Shown here piece by piece: positions 56,583 through 64,000 of a stretch of 64,000 nucleotides of DNA. Position numbers and translations under genes: made by a program. The first letter of the stretch is position 1, and each line of letters starts with the position of its first letter. The notes beneath the pieces were generated by a model, which saw nothing but the letters and a program-made list of their open reading frames with translations, did no database searches and was not told where the DNA came from. This DNA is from DATIXJ01 sp963714795. Its GTDB lineage: Bacteria > Bacteroidota > Ignavibacteria > UBA10030 > SZUA-254. The stretch covers positions 620,001 to 684,000 of the forward strand of contig CAVQPS010000009.1 in assembly GCA_963714795.1 (NCBI GenBank). Direction: 5' to 3'.

Positions 56583-57899
56583 ATGCAACTGCAAAAAGAA
56601 CTCGATCGTCGCACATTTCTCTCCATGGTCGGCAAAGGAGTCGGTCTTGCTGCGCTGACCACAACATCTGTTTCCACACTTCTCAACAACGTTCAGGCGG
56701 CGTCAAAACGCGTCGAATATCTCTCACCGGAGGATGCAGCAACCGATGAAAACTTCTGGTTCGAAATTCAAAACGCGTTTTCTGTTACACGCGGCATCAC
56801 CAACCTCAACAACGGAGGTGTTTCTCCTTCGCCGCGCATCGTCACCGAAGCGCTTGTCCGTTACATCTGGGAACAGGAAGATTTAACGGCATACACCATG
56901 TGGCAGATCCTCGAACCGCAGTGCGAGACGATCCGGACACAATTAGCCGGAGTGTTCGGCTGCGATCCGGAAGAAATCGCCATCACACGCAATGCTTCGG
57001 AATCGCTGGAAATTTTATTGACCGGAATGGACTTGAAATCCGGCGACGAGATTCTCACGACGACGCAGGATTATCCCCGCATGCTGACGACATTGCGCCA
57101 GCGTGAAATCCGGGAAGGATTGAAACTGAAACTGATCAAAGTTCCTATCGCACCGCTTCATCTTGATGATATTACAGAGCAGTTCGCTCAGAATATCACT
57201 CCGAAAACGCGCGTCATACTGATTGCACACGTCATCAATATCACCGGTCAGATTATGCCGGTAAAAGCTGTCTGCGATCTCGCTCGCTCGAAAGGAATCG
57301 AAGTGATCGTCGATGGAGCCCATTCATTCGCTCATTTTGATTTCAAACAGCCGGATATCGGATGCGATTATTTCGGAACAAGTCTCCATAAGTGGATGTA
57401 TGCACCGAAAGGAACCGGACTTCTGTATGTGAAACGCGAGAAAATTGAAAAGCTCTGGCCCTTGATGGCGGCAGACAAATCACAGGCAAAGGATATTCGT
57501 AAGTTCGAAGAGATTGGAACGCACTCTGCCGCACCGAAGCTTGCCATCGGTGAAGCAATACTCTTTCATAACGGCATCGGACCGAAACGGAAAGAAGCCC
57601 GCCTCCGGTATCTCTCACGGTACTGGATGAATAAACTGAAAGATCTGCCAAACATCCGTTTTCATACGTCGTTCGATGAACATCAATCATGCGGTATTGC
57701 AAACGTGGAGATTGTCGACGTCGATCCCGGCGCTCTCGGCACGTATCTCTTCGATAAGCACAAATTATTTGTCACACCTATCATTCACGACGAATTTAAA
57801 GGTTTGCGCATCACGCCGAATGTCTACACGACGCTGAACGAGCTTGATCGGTTCTGCGACGTGATGGAAACGGTGTCGAAGAAAGGATTACCGAAATAA
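56583..57899 (+). CDS. Tat-exported class V aminotransferase-like PLP enzyme (second copy)
   Basis: A 438-residue paralogue of the protein at 35879-37159. The N-terminus LDRRTFLSMVGKGVGLAALT is a textbook twin-arginine signal, with a likely cut after VQA. Fold-type I motifs: NLNNGGVSPSP, EIAITRNASESLEI, VIVDGAHSF (Asp244) and Schiff-base Lys270 in GTSLHKWMYAPKGTGLLYV. The family is isopenicillin-N-epimerase-like; substrate unknown. It is monocistronic as far as can be seen, between the RRM terminator and a lipoprotein gene. Two such exported PLP enzymes in one window suggest a periplasmic amino-acid or sulfur-compound conversion (inference). Confidence 0.88.
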   Translation: MQLQKELDRRTFLSMVGKGVGLAALTTTSVSTLLNNVQAASKRVEYLSPEDAATDENFWFEIQNAFSVTRGITNLNNGGVSPSPRIVTEALVRYIWEQEDLTAYTMWQILEPQCETIRTQLAGVFGCDPEEIAITRNASESLEILLTGMDLKSGDEILTTTQDYPRMLTTLRQREIREGLKLKLIKVPIAPLHLDDITEQFAQNITPKTRVILIAHVINITGQIMPVKAVCDLARSKGIEVIVDGAHSFAHFDFKQPDIGCDYFGTSLHKWMYAPKGTGLLYVKREKIEKLWPLMAADKSQAKDIRKFEEIGTHSAAPKLAIGEAILFHNGIGPKRKEARLRYLSRYWMNKLKDLPNIRFHTSFDEHQSCGIANVEIVDVDPGALGTYLFDKHKLFVTPIIHDEFKGLRITPNVYTTLNELDRFCDVMETVSKKGLPK

Positions 57900-57978
57900 C
57901 TGGTTCAGCGGTTTACAAATTTTTTAGAGAGAAAGTTAAAACATAACTCATCATCAACCAGCATTCATTGGAGGATTC

Positions 57979-58602
57979 ATGAAACATCTGTTGAGGTTAT
58001 TCACGGGGGAAGCCAAAAACTTTCTCGGTTTGGTTATCGTCGTTGTTATCGTCGTTTTTGTATCATCATGCAAACAAGGAGATACCGGTCCGGTCGGTCC
58101 CCAGGGAGCCAAAGGAAATGCGAACGTGAAAGTGGATACGTTTACCGTTACCAATGCGAATTGGCTCTGGAATTCCGACTATACACTTTATACAGGTTCG
58201 GGAAGCTCGACAAGCTGGTTCACCCGGTACACCGATAAAATCGATTCCACGATTACGTCGGGGATATTGGATTCGGGGATGGTCCTCGTGTTTTTTACTC
58301 CAAATGATTCGGCTCAGTGGGCGCCTCTACCGTATAGTTTCCCCAGCTTCGGTGATGCCTTCTATTATAATTTTGTTTTTCAAACAATGGTCGGAAAGGT
58401 AAGATTACACATCTTCTTCAACGGGGTTGATGCTACCTCTACGATTCCGACGTTAAGCACGTATACGTTTCCCAATTACAAATTTAAGATTGTGATAGTT
58501 GCCGGCACATTGAAAGCAAAAATGCAGTATCTTGGGATCGATACAATGAACCATGAGGCAGTCATGAACTTTCTGCAACGATCGAAAAATTCTATTGAGT
58601 AG
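57979..58602 (+). CDS. Lipoprotein with short collagen-like stretch
   Basis: A 207-residue predicted lipoprotein: hydrophobic segment FLGLVIVVVIVVFVSSC with lipobox VSSC, directly followed by a short Gly-X-Y stretch GDTGPVGPQGAKGNA (about five triplets), then a beta-rich domain beginning VKVDTFTVTNANWLW. Proteins of this layout are common in Bacteroidota and Ignavibacteria and are of unknown function. The ATG at 57979 has a TTGGAGG site upstream. It ends 28 bases before an intrinsic terminator. Confidence 0.75.
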   Translation: MKHLLRLFTGEAKNFLGLVIVVVIVVFVSSCKQGDTGPVGPQGAKGNANVKVDTFTVTNANWLWNSDYTLYTGSGSSTSWFTRYTDKIDSTITSGILDSGMVLVFFTPNDSAQWAPLPYSFPSFGDAFYYNFVFQTMVGKVRLHIFFNGVDATSTIPTLSTYTFPNYKFKIVIVAGTLKAKMQYLGIDTMNHEAVMNFLQRSKNSIE

Positions 58603-58630
58603 CCGGAATTTTGAACCAGAGAAGATATTG

Positions 58631-58665
58631 AAGCCCCGCCCGGATTCTGTGCGGGGCTTTTTTTA
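58631..58665 (+). terminator. Intrinsic terminator after the lipoprotein gene
   Basis: AAGCCCCGC and GCGGGGCTT form a nine-base stem with an 11-base loop, followed by TTTTT. Confidence 0.9.
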
Positions 58666-58824
58666 TTAGATGAGGATAAGAATTTATCAAACGAAATTGC
58701 AGAAATAATGGGGAATTTCTTCAAGAAAGTTCATTGAATCTTTCCGGCAACTTTTCCGTTTAACAGAAATGTAAAGCTCTTTGTGTGTTTCGTTTCACTG
58801 TAGACGAAAAGAAGGAGAGATTCT

Positions 58825-59238
58825 ATGTACTGTAAAAATTGCGGTGAACAGCTTCCGCCCGAAGTGAAGTTTTGTCAGAAATGCGGAACTCAGGTCGAGC
58901 AGATGAATGCACAAATCGTTACACCATCCATTTCCCGGCAAATAAGATTTCCTGCCCGTGATCGAGGCCCGGTCATTGTCGCATTGGGAATTCTTGCCAT
59001 CATCATCTTCGGTCCGTTTACCGGCGTCCCCGGATGGGTTATGGCAAATCAGGATCTCAGCGACATACGTTTGGGTTTTATTCCCGCCACGGCCTACGGA
59101 ACGGTACGGACGGGTAAAACGCTGAACATCATCGGTACATTTGTGAGTTTGGTTTCGCTGATTGTTATCGGCGTGGTCGGTATCATCCTCTTTGTTTTAC
59201 TAACGGTTATTGGCGAGATGATGTTTGCGGTGTTCTGA
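58825..59238 (+). CDS. Zinc-ribbon membrane protein (DUF4190-like)
   Basis: A 137-residue protein. The N-terminal zinc ribbon MYCKNCGEQLPPEVKFCQKCG has the two CxxC knuckles. A linker is followed by two membrane segments (VIVALGILAIIIFG... and IIGTFVSLVSLIVIGVVGIILFVLL), between which lies the polar loop WVMANQDLSDIRLG seen in DUF4190 proteins. Probably an inner-membrane protein with cytoplasmic ribbon; function unknown. An AAGGAGAG site precedes the ATG. Convergent with nth. Confidence 0.85.
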   Translation: MYCKNCGEQLPPEVKFCQKCGTQVEQMNAQIVTPSISRQIRFPARDRGPVIVALGILAIIIFGPFTGVPGWVMANQDLSDIRLGFIPATAYGTVRTGKTLNIIGTFVSLVSLIVIGVVGIILFVLLTVIGEMMFAVF

Positions 59239-59261
59239 GACATCGAACGAAAAAATCCTCA

Positions 59262-59951
59262 TCATTGGCCTTTATAGTATTCGCAGGCGTTGTTGACCGG
59301 GCATTCAGGACATTTTGGATCAGTTGGCCTGCAGATTTCTCTTCCTAAAAACGTTAAACTCATTCCAAGCTCTCTCCAATATTGTTGCGGGATTTTTTCC
59401 ATCAATTGCTTTTCTATTTTTACCGGATTCGTTCCTTGTGCAATTCCCAATCGCGGAGCGACGCGCAGGACATGAAGGTCGACAATCACTCCTTCCATCG
59501 TGCCGCCTGTTTCGCTGATGATAACATTTGCAGATTTTCTTCCGATGCCGGAAAGAGCTGTCAGTCCTTCCAGTGTTTTTGGAATATTCTTATCGTCTTT
59601 CACGGTTTGTGCCAGCGAGATAAGCCACGTCGCTTTGTTGACAAAGTTCCGTACCGATCCGATAAACGGATATAAACTGTGCGGTGTTGCTTTTGCCAGT
59701 ACGTTCAGAGAAGGAAATTCTTTGAAGAATGCCGGAGCGAGTGAATTGATATGTTTATCGGAATCCTGAGCCGAGAGAATGACCGCAACGACCAATTGAT
59801 ACGTAGTATTGTAATTCAGGGGATGTTTTTTCCCGTGGTATTTTTTGAAAAGAGGTATCAGTGCTTCCAGCCAATCATTTTCCTTCGAAGGTTTTTTCTT
59901 GGAAGGTTTTTCTTTGGAACCTTTTGCGGTGGGAAGTTTTTTCTTTGCCAT
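59262..59951 (-). CDS. nth: Endonuclease III
   Basis: Base-excision repair DNA glycosylase/AP lyase. The 229-residue protein has a lysine-rich N-terminal extension (KKKLPTAKGSKEKPSKKK), the helix-hairpin-helix LEGLTALSGIGRKSANVI with the catalytic Lys, the catalytic Asp in VDLHVLRVAPRLG, and the 4Fe-4S cluster ligands CRPTDPKCPECPVNNAC (C-X6-C-X2-C-X5-C). The basic tail may aid DNA binding. It lies downstream of the cold-shock gene on the same strand. Confidence 0.95.
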   Translation of the reverse strand: MAKKKLPTAKGSKEKPSKKKPSKENDWLEALIPLFKKYHGKKHPLNYNTTYQLVVAVILSAQDSDKHINSLAPAFFKEFPSLNVLAKATPHSLYPFIGSVRNFVNKATWLISLAQTVKDDKNIPKTLEGLTALSGIGRKSANVIISETGGTMEGVIVDLHVLRVAPRLGIAQGTNPVKIEKQLMEKIPQQYWRELGMSLTFLGREICRPTDPKCPECPVNNACEYYKGQ

Positions 59952-60056
59952 AAAGAACTCCTTAACGAATGATGTGAATGGTACAAGACTGTTCGTCGGG
60001 AATACTAAGAAGTTTCTTGCAAAAAATCAAACCGGAATGTTCTGCTATAAACAACA

Positions 60057-60078
60057 AACCCCGCTCAGAGGCGGGGTT
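60057..60078 (-). terminator. Intrinsic terminator of the cold-shock gene
   Basis: AACCCCGC and GCGGGGTT pair around a six-base loop, followed on the minus strand by a T-rich TGTTGTTTAT. It lies just after the csp stop codon. Confidence 0.8.
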
Positions 60079-60100
60079 CGTTGAAGTATAACCGGTGAGG

Positions 60101-60301
60101 TTATATCTTGGATACTTTGGCTGCTTGAAGTCCTTTGGGACCGCGCTCGACTTCAAACTCCACGGCATCGCCTTCGTTCAGGGTCTTATACCCGTCGCCG
60201 ACGATTTCTTTAAAGTGGACGAATACATCTTCGCCGCCTGCACGTGAAATGAAGCCATAACCTTTAGCTCCGTTGAACCATTTGACAGTTCCTTTTTCCA
60301 T
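60101..60301 (-). CDS. Cold-shock-domain protein (CspA family)
   Basis: A 66-residue single-strand RNA/DNA-binding OB-fold protein: MEKGTVKWFNGAKGYGFISR holds RNP1 (KGYGFI), and EDVFVHFKEI holds RNP2. It likely serves as an RNA chaperone. GAAAGGA precedes the ATG. Its promoter lies about 225 bases upstream, giving a long structured leader, a hallmark of cold-shock mRNAs. Confidence 0.96.
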   Translation of the reverse strand: MEKGTVKWFNGAKGYGFISRAGGEDVFVHFKEIVGDGYKTLNEGDAVEFEVERGPKGLQAAKVSKI

Positions 60302-60613
60302 GGAACTATTCCTTTCTATTAAGTGAATGAAACCCCGGTCAACGACCGGTACATTTGTACGCCGACAATCTGGCTCTTAAAACACGAAATCGCATTGAAT
60401 GGCTTTTGTTTTGCACCATTCGCAGCGATTTTTGATTGCTGGCGACACCCACCTGAAAGAGGTTACTAACGGTACATCAGCACAATCTTAAAAGCGCAAA
60501 AACGGTGTACTGTTATTTGCACTTCCAATATACTGAAGGTTTTTGAAAAAAGCAAGTACTCTTTTTTCTTGAATTTTCCTGCCGGAAATGGTATGTTATC
60601 AACAAAATAGATT
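60302..60613. other. Divergent intergenic region with long csp leader
   Basis: About 310 bases without a gene. On the minus strand the csp leader of about 220 bases contains a small stem CCGGTC/GACCGG near 60335-60351, close to the start codon. The far end holds the csp promoter, and the start of the nitrilase gene lies beyond it. Confidence 0.6.
60527..60555 (-). promoter_or_regulatory. Promoter of the cold-shock gene
   Basis: On the minus strand: TTGCTT (60555-60550), a 17-base spacer and TATATT (60532-60527). The -10 and spacing match those of the rRNA promoter in this window. Transcription would start near 60520. Confidence 0.65.
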
Positions 60614-61399
60614 ATGCGCACAGCCATTGTTCAAACAGACCCGAAGTTCGGCGAAGCGGCATCCAATGTCCGCGATGCTCTTGCATTCATGGAATCCGAA
60701 CGAGCCGATATCTATGTCCTTCCGGAACTCTGTACTTCCGGATATAATTTTATTGATGAAAAAGAAGTTCATGCTCTTTCGGAACCACCTCTCGGACAAA
60801 CGCATCAGCAATTTGCCAGCTTTGCACGAGGGCGATCATGTTATATCGTGTACGGGTTTTCCGAGAAGGCGGATCAAGTGTATAATTCTGCGGCGCTTGT
60901 CGGTCCGGAAGGGCTGATCGGCTTGTATAGGAAAGTTCACTTGTATTTCAGGGAAAAATTATTCTTTGCACCCGGAAATCTCGGGTTTCCCGTGTTCGAG
61001 CTTCCGTTCGGAAAGATCGGCATGATGGTCTGTTTCGATTGGATGTTTCCGGAGAGTGCTCGGTCGTTAATGTTGAATGGTGCACAACTCATTGCGCATC
61101 CATCCAATCTTGTGATGCCGTACTGTCCCGATGCAATGGTGACGCGGTGTCTGGAGAACCGGGTCTTTGCCGCAACGGCAAACCGGATAGGCAGGGAAGA
61201 TCGCGGCGGTATCGATTTGAGTTATATCGGAAACAGTGAAATTGTTTCTCCACGCGGCGAAATTCTTGCCCGGTCGGGAGAAAATGAAGTTGGCGTTCGA
61301 GTTGTCGAAATAGATCTCACAACAGCCGCCAATAAAAAGATCAACGATTTCAATAACTTAGCGGATGATCGCCGCCCCTCGCAATATTTTCCTCAATAG
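60614..61399 (+). CDS. Carbon-nitrogen hydrolase (nitrilase superfamily)
   Basis: A 261-residue amidase-type hydrolase with the complete Glu-Lys-Cys triad: Glu38 in YVLPELCTSGY, Lys107 in GLYRKVHLYF and Cys140 in GMMVCFDWMFPESAR. The active-site surroundings resemble omega-amidase and N-carbamoyl hydrolase branches; the substrate cannot be fixed. No signal peptide, so cytoplasmic. Start ATG at 60614 (MRTAIVQTDPKFG). Transcribed divergently from csp. Confidence 0.9.
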   Translation: MRTAIVQTDPKFGEAASNVRDALAFMESERADIYVLPELCTSGYNFIDEKEVHALSEPPLGQTHQQFASFARGRSCYIVYGFSEKADQVYNSAALVGPEGLIGLYRKVHLYFREKLFFAPGNLGFPVFELPFGKIGMMVCFDWMFPESARSLMLNGAQLIAHPSNLVMPYCPDAMVTRCLENRVFAATANRIGREDRGGIDLSYIGNSEIVSPRGEILARSGENEVGVRVVEIDLTTAANKKINDFNNLADDRRPSQYFPQ

Positions 61400-61488
61400 C
61401 CGTTCTTGACTTTTACCCGCGACTTTCGTAGCATAGTGCCGATTTTGTAATTCTCAGGTACTGTCCAATTTCTTTGAAAGGATGAAGT

Positions 61489-61914
61489 ATGAGTAAAAAA
61501 TTTTGGATCGGTTTTGTGGCGGTATTTGTCGCTTTATCCGTGACGGATTTTCTCATTCACGCCGTCATACTTTCCGCAACCTATCAGGCGGAACCGATGA
61601 AAAGTCTCATGCGCCCGGACATGATGGACAAGCTGTGGATTTATTATGTGGTGTACGCGTTCATTTCGTTTTTCTTCACACTCATTTTCTCAAAGGGTTA
61701 TGAAGGAAAAGGAATTGGGGAAGGATTGCGGTTCGGATTTTACGTCGGCATGCTTATGGCAACGCCGATGGCGTACGCATCGTATGCAATGTACCCGATG
61801 CCCTATTCGCTGGCACTGCAATGGTTCATTTACGGCGTGATCCAATATATTATTCTCGGGATCGTGGTTGCTGCGGTGTACGGAAAGAAATCGACCGCAC
61901 CTTCGGCGGCGTAA
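61489..61914 (+). CDS. Four-helix membrane protein, function unknown
   Basis: A 141-residue integral membrane protein with about four hydrophobic segments: KFWIGFVAVFVALSVTDFLIHAVIL, WIYYVVYAFISFFFTLIF, GFYVGMLMATPMAYASYAM and WFIYGVIQYIILGIVVAAVYG. The His in FLIHAVIL and the GYEGKGIGEGLRFG loop are reminiscent of DUF1761-like proteins, but I cannot assign it. A GAAAGGATGA site precedes the ATG. It follows the nitrilase gene by 89 bases. Confidence 0.7.
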   Translation: MSKKFWIGFVAVFVALSVTDFLIHAVILSATYQAEPMKSLMRPDMMDKLWIYYVVYAFISFFFTLIFSKGYEGKGIGEGLRFGFYVGMLMATPMAYASYAMYPMPYSLALQWFIYGVIQYIILGIVVAAVYGKKSTAPSAA

Positions 61915-61977
61915 ATCTTGATTACAGCGATGACGTTTCAGTCATGGAACATCATCGCTCGTATTAAAGAGTTTCGC

Positions 61978-63165
61978 TTATCTTTTCGTAGAAACCAGGT
62001 TTTTGTGGGAATTCGGTGATTTCTCGGAATATTGTTGTACGAGCGAAACAATCTTGTCGAGATCGATCATGTCGATACATTCGAGGTGATAGGGACACGT
62101 TTTTTTCCAGCATGGTGCACATTCGAGTCCATGCGGAATAAGTTTCTCGCCGCGGTCATACAGCTCGATTTCCGTCCAGCAGGAAAGACCGAACCAGGCG
62201 ATCACATATTTTTTTAGTGCGATGGCAAGATGCATGCCGAAGCTGTCGCCGGTGACAACTGTATCGCAAATGTCGATAAAGCATGCACCTTTTCTCATTC
62301 CTTCTGTTGTCGGCGTCGAAATAATTTTCTTCCGGATTTCCGGGCGAAGTGACTCAACAATCGTCGTATTGCGTTCCGTATCTTCTTTCCCTCCGAGGAG
62401 GACAATTCGCAATCGATCATCATTCGCCAACGTGTTAATCAATTGAACATGTTGTTCGATGGTCATTTTCTTGTTCGGAAACAGTGTCGAACATCCGGTA
62501 TTGAATCCGACATATTTTTTGGCTGGATCGTATTGAATGGATGATTTATATTCTTCGATAAAGCGGCGTTCATCATCGGTGAAAGAAAATGTATATTCGT
62601 CGCGCCGGTATTCCAGTTCGAATGTTTCATGAAGAATGTCGATACCGGTGCGCATGTTCGTTCTGAATTTCAGTTCATCATCGTTGCCCATCCGATAATT
62701 ATAAACGGCGCCGTCGTTTGCCGGAACAATTTTCCCATCTTCATTCAACAAAAACCCGAGTTTGGTTTGCGCTCTGATTTCGTTAGCAAATGAACAGGCA
62801 TAATCCGTTTTATCCGCATTCATCAAATAATCGAACGTGATGTTGCGAAGAATCATCCGGTGTTCATCATTCCAAACAAAGACGCGATCGATCAACGGAT
62901 TATTGAATAAAATTTTCTCCGCGTTTCCCATCGTCATCCAATAAATCGTGCTGACGGGAAATTTCCGTTTGATAGCAGGCAGGATGGAAGTATTTGCCAG
63001 TACACTGCCCAATGCGTCGAGAGAGATAATAAGAATTTTGGTTCCGAGCTGATGTTCCGGCGTATCGCGCTGACAGCCGAGTTCTAAACACTTTGCAGAG
63101 GAAAAGCAGGGCTTATATCCTGAAAAGTTTTTACATCGGGGAATTATCAATGAGGAAAATTTCAT
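61978..63165 (-). CDS. Glycosyltransferase family 9 with Cys-rich N-terminus
   Basis: A 395-residue heptosyltransferase-like GT-B enzyme. Before the family start (TKILIISLDALGSVLANTSILPAIKRKFP) sits an N-terminal extension of about 40 residues with the Cys pattern CKNFSGYKPC-X6-CLELGC. A similar extension is seen in some family 9 enzymes and may bind metal. The C-terminal donor site is TVVTGDSFGMHLAIALKKYVIAWFG, and a second Cys group follows (CAPCWKKTCPYHLEC). Likely cytoplasmic, acting on LPS core or another glycan. No obvious operon partner on its strand. Confidence 0.87.
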   Translation of the reverse strand: MKFSSLIIPRCKNFSGYKPCFSSAKCLELGCQRDTPEHQLGTKILIISLDALGSVLANTSILPAIKRKFPVSTIYWMTMGNAEKILFNNPLIDRVFVWNDEHRMILRNITFDYLMNADKTDYACSFANEIRAQTKLGFLLNEDGKIVPANDGAVYNYRMGNDDELKFRTNMRTGIDILHETFELEYRRDEYTFSFTDDERRFIEEYKSSIQYDPAKKYVGFNTGCSTLFPNKKMTIEQHVQLINTLANDDRLRIVLLGGKEDTERNTTIVESLRPEIRKKIISTPTTEGMRKGACFIDICDTVVTGDSFGMHLAIALKKYVIAWFGLSCWTEIELYDRGEKLIPHGLECAPCWKKTCPYHLECIDMIDLDKIVSLVQQYSEKSPNSHKNLVSTKR

Positions 63166-63388
63166 CGATCTGATTCCTTATCGATGACCGGCACGTTTTG
63201 GGCAAGGAGAATGTTATTCATAAATTTTCATCAAATTTGTAAAATCCTGGTGAAGCAACATCAAAATATGGTATTTTTAAAGATTTACCAAACCGAATAA
63301 AGTTTGTATTTTGCGGGGCTATTCAATACATTAATACTGTTTCAACGGGTGATTGTATAAACGAAATATCCTCTGATAAACAAACTTC

Positions 63389-64000
63389 ATGGATCAACTT
63401 ACACAACTACAGGAAGAAAATCAACGCTTACGGAAAGCGGTTGACGAGCTTTCTATTCTGAACGAGCTTGCCCGTGTGATCAGCTCGACAATGAATCTGG
63501 ACGGTGTTATTGAAAGCGTCGTCAAACGATCGGTGCGGGCAATTCACGGACAGCAGGGAATGATCACGCTCGTAGATGAACAAACGCCGACCGAAATGAA
63601 AACGCTCATTCGCGCGCAGAACTCCACGTCCGACCAGGAACAATTTCATCTCAATCAGAATATTCTCGGCTGGATGTTGATCAACAAGAAACCGCTTCTT
63701 GCCAACGATTTGAAATCCGATCCCCGTTTTGCCGGTGTGAGGGCAGATGGAGATTTTCGCTCGCTGCTCTGTGTTCCGCTCCTTGTCAAAAACCGGCTGG
63801 TCGGCATTTTGGCCGTCTTCGATAAAACGGACGGAATTGGCTTCACAGAGGATGACAAGCGGCTGCTTTCTATTATCGCGGCGCAATCGGGACAAATTCT
63901 TGAAAATGCCCGTCTCTATGAACAGGAAAAATCATTGATCGTCATGCAGGAAGAAGTGAAGCTTGCGTCGAAAATTCAATTCGAGCTCCTTCCGCGCGAG
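63389..64000 (+). CDS. GAF-domain regulator with RsbU/SpoIIE-type phosphatase start (3' end outside window)
   Basis: The frame opens at ATG 63389 (MDQLTQLQEENQRLRK) and is open to the right edge. A short coiled coil (about 1-20) is followed by a GAF domain (about 30-180; VIESVVKRSVRAIHGQQGMITLVDE ... SLLCVPLLVKNRLVGILAVFDK ... FTEDDKRLLSIIAAQSGQILENARLYEQE). A linker then ends in VKLASKIQFELLPRE, the start of PP2C-type RsbU/SpoIIE phosphatases. It probably controls a partner-switching (anti-anti-sigma) cascade in response to a small molecule bound by GAF (inference). The phosphatase active site lies beyond the window. Confidence 0.88.
   Translation, partial: MDQLTQLQEENQRLRKAVDELSILNELARVISSTMNLDGVIESVVKRSVRAIHGQQGMITLVDEQTPTEMKTLIRAQNSTSDQEQFHLNQNILGWMLINKKPLLANDLKSDPRFAGVRADGDFRSLLCVPLLVKNRLVGILAVFDKTDGIGFTEDDKRLLSIIAAQSGQILENARLYEQEKSLIVMQEEVKLASKIQFELLPRE

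Overview
The window looks like a chromosomal segment of a Gram-negative bacterium from the Bacteroidota/Chlorobiota neighbourhood, most likely Ignavibacteria-like. This rests on gene families common there (DUF4159/DUF4175, DUF2851, DUF3276, a PorZ-like propeller protein ending in a FlgD/T9SS-like domain, acetylornithine-free class V aminotransferases with Tat signals), on LPS genes (waaA and two family 9 glycosyltransferases), on the rod-shape genes mreBCD-mrdA-rodA, and on the look of the 16S gene. Genus or species cannot be read from the sequence. A full 16S - tRNA-Ile - tRNA-Ala - 23S - 5S operon is present.

Layout. 1-4.8 kb (+): the ftsZ 3' end, then a DUF4159/DUF4175 pair. 4.8-20.3 kb (-): DUF2851, dcd, pyrF, a Lon-like protease, a glycosyltransferase, a PUR-domain protein, a PorZ-like protein, ribH, a PHP phosphatase, a Crp/Fnr regulator, and a tight operon polyprenyl synthase - ptsH - ptsI - sugar-phosphate isomerase. 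20.5-25.1 kb (+): a zinc peptidase, then the arsenic operon arsR-arsM-arsC-acr3 behind a clear palindromic operator. 25.1-32.8 kb (-): purN-purH-mreB-mreC-mreD-mrdA-rodA with overlapping or closely spaced genes. 32.9-38.3 kb: LD-carboxypeptidase, two small-protein genes below the usual length cut-off, a CPXCG protein, a pseudouridine synthase, pdxH, a Tat-exported PLP enzyme, and thiL. 38.3-42.4 kb (-): an ECF sigma / anti-sigma / TlpA cluster and a secreted protein made of four repeats. 42.9-45.3 kb (+): glycosyltransferase and waaA. 45.5-50.2 kb: an AT-rich accessory block with an Xre regulator divergent from yip1, a secreted Cys-rich peptide, a beta-propeller, a CxxC thioredoxin-like protein and an ABC transporter. 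50.2-56 kb: the rRNA operon with promoter, boxA elements, processing stems and terminator. 56-64 kb: RNA-binding protein, second Tat-exported PLP enzyme, lipoprotein, zinc-ribbon protein, nth, csp, nitrilase, membrane protein, glycosyltransferase, and the 5' part of a GAF/phosphatase regulator.

Two things stand out. First, the 45.5-50.2 kb block couples a small peptide with eight cysteines (twin CX3C hairpin pattern) to a periplasmic redox protein, a propeller and a dedicated ABC exporter. It resembles no system I can name and is the best candidate for something undescribed. Second, at least eight conserved genes (pyrF, the M2-like peptidase, mrdA, purH, thiL, tlpA, the anti-sigma gene, the RRM gene) carry reading-frame breaks that are nearly all repaired by removing one base. 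This points to insertion-type sequencing errors rather than gene decay, and the annotation below joins the pieces.
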